This document shows positions 14,227 through 18,071 of a stretch of DNA of 18,071 nucleotides, in pieces (position 1 is the stretch's first letter; every line of letters starts with the position of its first letter). The translations under genes were made by a program, and so were the position numbers. A model generated the notes under the pieces. The model was not told the DNA's origin. It ran no database searches and saw only the letters and a program-made list of their open reading frames with translations. The stretch is from Chloroflexia bacterium (GTDB lineage: Bacteria > Chloroflexota > Chloroflexia > QHBQ01 > JADMIH01), in the NCBI GenBank assembly GCA_025927935.1, contig JAICKM010000040.1, positions 1-18,071 of the forward strand. The letters are read 5' to 3'.

Positions 14227-15663
14227 ATGAACGATACCCGCAGCAAAGCCGCGCTCAGCCTGGTCGCGGTGGTCGCGCTGCTCTTTGCCTTTGGCCTCGG
14301 CGCCTTCAGCAGTTATGTCTTCACCGAACCCAGCCGGGCGGGCAGCTTTCCCGACACCGACAGCGGGGGCACCGTCCCGCGCGTGCCGACCGCCCCGACT
14401 CCCGGCGCCACCCCAGGCGGGGGAACCGCGCAGGATCTGAACGCGCAGATGCAGACCTTCTACGAGATTGTCGATCTGCTGCAAAAAGAGTCTTACTACC
14501 GGCCCACCGACAGCCAGAAGCTGGTCTATGGCGCCACTGAAGGCATGATGAAGGCGGTGGGCGACGAGTACACGCGCTTCCTGACGCCGGAGGAAAATGC
14601 CATCGAGAACGCCCAACTCCAGGGCGAGAGCTTCGGCGGTATCGGCGTCTACTTTAAAGAAGTCGATAACCTGCCGACCATTGTCGGCATCATCCCCAAT
14701 ACCCCGGCGGCGAAGGCCGGGCTACGGCCTAAAGATGTGATCCTGAAAGTGGATGGCCGGGACATCACCACGCTGACCCTGGACGATATTCGCCCGCTGA
14801 TTCGCGGCAAAGAGGGCACCCAGGTCCGCCTGACTATCCTGCGTGGCAAGGACGCGCCGTTCGACGTGGACGTGACCCGCGCGATCATCGACGTGCCGCT
14901 GGTCTCCACTACGATCCGGCCCGACGGCGTGGCCGTCTTTGCGGTCAGCAGCTTCGGCGATAAGACCAACAGCGATCTCGACGCCGGCATCCGCGAAGCG
15001 AAGAGCAAAGGCGCCAAAGCGGTGATCCTCGATCTGCGCAACAACGGCGGCGGCCTGGTGGATCAGGCGCAACAGATGATCGGGCACTTTGTCTCGTCCA
15101 CCGTGGGCAAGAAGTACGACGACACGGCGCTGTACGAGTCCTTCGCCAGCGACGGCAGCCAGGACCGTGCCGTGCCGATCATCCGCCAGGGCGAGACCGT
15201 GTATGACCTGCCGGTAGTCGTTCTGATGAACGGCGGCACGGCCAGCGCGTCCGAGATCGTGGCCGGCGCCCTGTCCGACTACGGGCGGGCCACGTTGATG
15301 GGCGAGCAGAGCTTTGGCAAGGGTTCCGTGCAGAGTGTCCACACCTTCTCGGACGGCTCCAGCGCGCGCATTACCATTGCCCACTGGCTGACGCCCAAGA
15401 AGCAGGACATCAACCCGCACCCGACCGCGACCCCGAACTCCAGCGCCACGCCCACGCCGCTGCCCACGTTCACGCCGACGCCCATTGGCGGCCCGGCCAC
15501 GCCGGTGCCGGGGGTGACGCTCACACCGACGCCGTTCCCGGTGGACCGCAGCCGCGGCATCGCGCCCGATATCGAGGTGGCGCCGCCGACGTCGGAGGAC
15601 TACGCCGCCGACCGCGACCCGCAGTTGGAGCGCGCCGCGCAGTTCCTGCTCACCGGCAAGTAG
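14227..15663 (+). CDS. S41 family carboxy-terminal-processing protease (CtpA-like), first of a tandem pair
   Basis: 478 residues. An N-terminal hydrophobic helix (about 8-31) makes it membrane-anchored or secreted; a Pro/Thr/Gly linker follows (39-66). Domains: N-terminal helical part (70-130: MQTFYEIVDLLQKESYY, YGATEGMMKAVGDEYTRFLTPEE), PDZ domain (about 136-215: GGIGVYFKEV...AAKAGLRPKDVILKVDG), then the S41 core (AVILDLRNNGGG, 265-276). The catalytic dyad is Ser340 (GGTASASEI) and Lys365 (SFGKGSVQ), with the 25-residue spacing known for E. coli Tsp. After AHWLTPKKQDIN a Pro/Thr-rich stretch (about 397-438) interrupts the domain before its last strand RGIAPDIEV. AAGGAG (14213-14218) sits 8 nt before the ATG. 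Processes C-termini of exported proteins in known relatives; its target here is unknown. Confidence 0.93.
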   Translation: MNDTRSKAALSLVAVVALLFAFGLGAFSSYVFTEPSRAGSFPDTDSGGTVPRVPTAPTPGATPGGGTAQDLNAQMQTFYEIVDLLQKESYYRPTDSQKLVYGATEGMMKAVGDEYTRFLTPEENAIENAQLQGESFGGIGVYFKEVDNLPTIVGIIPNTPAAKAGLRPKDVILKVDGRDITTLTLDDIRPLIRGKEGTQVRLTILRGKDAPFDVDVTRAIIDVPLVSTTIRPDGVAVFAVSSFGDKTNSDLDAGIREAKSKGAKAVILDLRNNGGGLVDQAQQMIGHFVSSTVGKKYDDTALYESFASDGSQDRAVPIIRQGETVYDLPVVVLMNGGTASASEIVAGALSDYGRATLMGEQSFGKGSVQSVHTFSDGSSARITIAHWLTPKKQDINPHPTATPNSSATPTPLPTFTPTPIGGPATPVPGVTLTPTPFPVDRSRGIAPDIEVAPPTSEDYAADRDPQLERAAQFLLTGK

Positions 15664-15684
15664 AGCCGGGTCACAGACGGCCAT

Positions 15685-15717
15685 GCGCGGGGCGGACCTA
15701 TGTGTCCGCCCCCGCGC
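15685..15717 (+). promoter_or_regulatory. Strong hairpin between the two S41 genes
   Basis: Arms 15685-15697 and 15704-15717 pair over 13 bp with one bulged C and a 6-nt loop (CTATGT). No T-tract. It lies 22 nt past the first S41 stop and about 70 nt before the second start. It could stabilise the upstream mRNA or partly terminate. Confidence 0.6.
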
Positions 15718-15787
15718 CGCCATAGGGGCGAGCCTCCGTGCCCGCTCTGTCCTCCGAAAGAAACCACGTAATGCAAGGTAGCGAGCA

Positions 15788-17176
15788 TTGACAACCCGTA
15801 ATTCGCGCCCCCGGACCCTGCTCAGCCTGGGCGCTGTCGCGGCCCTGGTCCTGGCTTTCGCCCTCGGCGTGCTGGCCCGTTCCGCCCTGCCCGCGCCCGC
15901 CCCGGCCGGCCCCGTGGCCGCCAAGGTCGCCGGCCCGGCCCCCGCCGCCACGGCCCAGGCCGGCCTGGCGGCGCAGATGCAGACCTTCTATGAGATTGCT
16001 TCCCTGCTGCAAAAAGAGTCGTATTACCACCCCACCGATACGCAGAAACTGGTCTATGGCGCCAACCAGGGGCTGATGGCGGCCATCGGCGATCCCTACA
16101 CCCGGTATGAGACGCCCCAGCGCAGCGCCATCAGCCGGCAAGACCTGGAAGGCAGTTACGGCGGTATCGGCGTCTACTTCCACTCCGTCGACAAACGACC
16201 CACCGTCACGGACCCGATCCCCGACACCCCCGCGGCGAAAGCCGGCATGCTCAGCGGCGACATCATCGCCCGCGTGGACGGCCACGACACGACGGGCCTG
16301 TCGGACGACGAGGTGATTGCCCTGATTCGGGGCAAAGAAGGCACCCATGTGCGGCTGACCATCATCCGCGGCAGCCGGGCGCCCTTCGACCTCGACCTGG
16401 TGCGCGCCGTGATCGCCATTCCGCTGGTCGAAACCAAGATCCGCCCCGACGGCGTGGCAATCATCGCCGTCAGCAGCTTCGGCGGCACGACCACGGCGCA
16501 ACTGGACGCGGGCATCCGCCAGGCGCAGGGGGCGGGCGCGAAAGCGGTGATCCTCGATCTGCGTAACGACGGCGGCGGCCTGGTCACGGTGGCTCAGCAG
16601 ATGATCGGGCGCTTCGTGCCGCCAGAGGCGGGCAAGCGCTACAACGATACGGCGCTCTACTACTCGCGCGCCCGCGACGGCTCGAACGACGAGGCCGTGC
16701 CGATCATCCGCGACAAGGACGGCGCGACGGCCTATGACCTGCCCATGGTGGTCTTGATCAACGGCAGCACGGCCAGCGCCGCCGAGATCGTGGCCGGGGC
16801 GCTCGCGGATTACGGGCGGGCCACGCTCATCGGCACGCAGACCTTCGGCAAGGGGTCGATGCAGTACATCCACAACCTCGCCGACGGCTCCAGCGCGCGC
16901 ATCACGGCGGCGCACTGGCTGACGCCCAGCAAGCACGACATCAACCCGCGGCCCACGCCCACCGTCGATCCCCAAGCGCCGCCCAGCGCGCTGCCCACCC
17001 TAACCACCATCCCCGCCGGTGCGTCCGGCACGCCCGCACCCACCGCCGTCCCCACGGTGGTTCCCGACCGGGGCATCACGCCCGGCATCGTCGTGCCACG
17101 CACCAACGACGACGTAGCCCAGCAGCGCGACCCGCAACTGGATCGCGCCGTGCAGTACGTCCTCACCGGCAAGTAG
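15788..17176 (+). CDS. S41 family carboxy-terminal-processing protease (CtpA-like), second of a tandem pair
   Basis: 462 residues, a close paralogue of the upstream gene. The frame opens at a TTG (15788-15790) with AAGG (15775-15778) 9 nt upstream; no ATG occurs in frame before MQTFYE at residue 64, and a start there would remove the hydrophobic anchor (about 10-31), so TTG is preferred. Domains match the first copy: helical N-part (59-118), PDZ (about 125-205), core AVILDLRNDGGG (253-264), catalytic Ser330 (GSTASAAEI) and Lys355 (TFGKGSMQ). A Pro/Thr/Ala-rich insertion (about 386-428) again splits the core before RGITPGIVV. Long stretches of near-identical DNA (for example around 14440/15970 and 15015/16540) show tandem duplication. 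Probably co-transcribed, but weaker initiation and the hairpin upstream suggest lower output. Confidence 0.92.
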   Translation: MTTRNSRPRTLLSLGAVAALVLAFALGVLARSALPAPAPAGPVAAKVAGPAPAATAQAGLAAQMQTFYEIASLLQKESYYHPTDTQKLVYGANQGLMAAIGDPYTRYETPQRSAISRQDLEGSYGGIGVYFHSVDKRPTVTDPIPDTPAAKAGMLSGDIIARVDGHDTTGLSDDEVIALIRGKEGTHVRLTIIRGSRAPFDLDLVRAVIAIPLVETKIRPDGVAIIAVSSFGGTTTAQLDAGIRQAQGAGAKAVILDLRNDGGGLVTVAQQMIGRFVPPEAGKRYNDTALYYSRARDGSNDEAVPIIRDKDGATAYDLPMVVLINGSTASAAEIVAGALADYGRATLIGTQTFGKGSMQYIHNLADGSSARITAAHWLTPSKHDINPRPTPTVDPQAPPSALPTLTTIPAGASGTPAPTAVPTVVPDRGITPGIVVPRTNDDVAQQRDPQLDRAVQYVLTGK

Positions 17177-17200
17177 CCTATGGGACCCAGCGCATACCAG

Positions 17201-17231
17201 AAGGGCGGCGACTCCGTCAGGCGCCGCCCTT
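17201..17231. terminator. Bidirectional terminator hairpin between the S41 pair and the membrane protein gene
   Basis: Perfect 10-bp inverted repeat AAGGGCGGCG (17201-17210) / CGCCGCCCTT (17222-17231), loop of 11, between convergent genes. The A/T ends give short T stretches on both strands. Confidence 0.75.
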
Positions 17232-17265
17232 CGTATTCATATCCAGATGTGCTGCCAGGGTGTAT

Positions 17266-18071
17266 CTACGGTGCGTGGCGGGTGGGCACCGCGGGTTGGG
17301 CGATGGCGTCGGCGAAAAGGGCTTGCCACTCGGCGTCGCTCAGGGCGCGCTGCTTGTGGAAGATCCAGATGGGCGGGTGCGAGAACTCGATGAACGAGGG
17401 GTCGATCCAGGCAACATCGTCGCGCAGTTGGAGGCCGAGCACGCTGGGGTAGGACGTGGCGGTGTAGACCGGCGTGAAGCCGAGCCGCCCCTGGAACAGC
17501 AGGTCGTAGTAGCGAATCTGCACCGGGTAGCGCCAGGGCAGGTGCGGGGCGATGCGCGCGGCCTGGCTGGCGTCGATGATCAGGTAGTCAACGCTGTTCA
17601 GCCAGGCGCGCAGCACGGCGGCGGCAGCCGGGCTGGATTGGTCGGCCAGGGGATCGAAGCGCATGAGCTGATACTCGCGAGCGGGCACGACATGACCGGG
17701 CAGCGGCAGCGGCATCACGTTCGCCGTCACTTCGATGCCCAGCGGCGTGCGGTACGGCACATGGTCGTAGATCCAGCGCGACGCCTGCACCTGCGGGTGC
17801 GGACTTTGGAACGTGGCGCTGACCGCTAGGGCGCCTAACCCCGCCGACAAGAGGAGTACACCGAGGACAAGGCCCCCGCGCAGGGTCCAACCGCCCCCCG
17901 CCCGCCAATCCGCCAGGCGCAACGCCAGGGCGCTCGCCAGGAGGCAGAGGTAGGGCACGACCGGCAGCAGGTAGCGCACCCATTGCGTCTCAGCAAAGGC
18001 GATAGAGGCGAAATAGGCCAGGCCGCCCAGCAGCAGCAACCCCTCGGCCACCCGGCGCCCGCGCCAGGCGC
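17266..18071 (-). CDS. Multi-pass membrane protein, possibly a PMT/ArnT-type glycosyltransferase, C-terminal part (runs off right edge)
   Basis: The frame is open to the right edge, so at least 267 residues are seen and the start is outside; a GTG at 18051 is internal to the open frame and need not be the start. Three predicted membrane helices come first (EGLLLLGGLAYFASIAFAE, the VRYLLPVVPYLCLLASALAL segment, and LRGGLVLGVLLLSAGLGALAVSA), followed by about 180 residues without helices that look extracytoplasmic (ASRWIYDHVPYRTPLGIE, VDYLIIDASQAARI, YYDLLFQGRLGFTPVYTATSYPSVLGLQL). 'E(T/H)QWVRYLLPVVPYL' followed by a soluble C-domain is the pattern of GT-C glycosyltransferases of the dolichyl-phosphate-mannose/ArnT superfamily. 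The catalytic N-terminal loop is not in the window, so this is a tentative family call. Convergent with the S41 genes. Confidence 0.65.
   Translation of the reverse strand, partial: AWRGRRVAEGLLLLGGLAYFASIAFAETQWVRYLLPVVPYLCLLASALALRLADWRAGGGWTLRGGLVLGVLLLSAGLGALAVSATFQSPHPQVQASRWIYDHVPYRTPLGIEVTANVMPLPLPGHVVPAREYQLMRFDPLADQSSPAAAAVLRAWLNSVDYLIIDASQAARIAPHLPWRYPVQIRYYDLLFQGRLGFTPVYTATSYPSVLGLQLRDDVAWIDPSFIEFSHPPIWIFHKQRALSDAEWQALFADAIAQPAVPTRHAP

Noticed and set aside
14722..16975. Two long minus-strand open frames (409 and 425 residues) antisense to the S41 genes
   Set aside because: Their mutual similarity simply reflects the duplicated S41 genes on the other strand. No start signals or family motifs.

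Overview
The window is GC-rich DNA. It carries lipoproteins and exported proteins with Pro/Thr/Ala-rich linkers, a decayed ISAzo13-type insertion sequence, and a subtilase ending in two 'FGYPxSEEF' modules. My best guess is a Chloroflexota chromosome. This is inferred from protein style only: there is no rRNA or other phylogenetic marker, so I hold it moderately.

Layout. Positions 1-60 are the first codons of an ABC-F-type ATPase (minus strand), with a strong intrinsic-terminator hairpin in its upstream region. A small lipoprotein (602-1120, +) converges on a complete peptide-type ABC importer operon read right to left: oppA-like binding protein (7552-5741), oppB-like permease (5640-4492), oppC-like permease (4487-3549), oppD-like ATPase (3392-2397) and oppF-like ATPase (2407-1331). 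The operon has a near-consensus promoter overlapped by a 31-bp dyad, a large hairpin between oppA and oppB, and a strong hairpin after oppF. Next is a membrane-anchored alpha/beta hydrolase (9087-8062, -). A 1374-bp ISAzo13-like element (9104-10477) with a broken transposase gene sits 3 bp upstream of its Shine-Dalgarno. What looks like the hydrolase's original promoter, with a perfect 16-bp palindrome at the predicted transcription start, is stranded on the far side of the IS. A palindromic MITE-like hairpin flanked by 11-bp direct repeats follows.

The right-hand third is a protease region. A secreted S8 subtilase (13739-11121, -) is divergent from two tandem S41 carboxy-terminal-processing-type proteases (14227-15663 and 15788-17176, +). 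A second palindromic hairpin element lies between the divergent promoters. The C-terminal part of a multi-pass membrane protein, possibly a dolichyl-phosphate-mannose/ArnT-type glycosyltransferase, runs off the right edge (18071-17266, -).

Functionally, secreted proteolysis (S8, S41) and peptide uptake (Opp) lie within 16 kb of each other. They are separate transcription units and any co-operation is inference. I see no phage, CRISPR or defence system. The most interesting signals are non-coding: the IS that split a promoter from its gene, two related hairpin elements each ending 17-18 nt before a TTGAC -35 box, leader terminators before two genes, and a dyad-covered opp promoter. On the protein side they are an OppB with two extra predicted membrane helices, S41 proteases with a Pro/Thr-rich insertion inside the catalytic domain, and the twin LGFP-like C-terminal modules of the subtilase.
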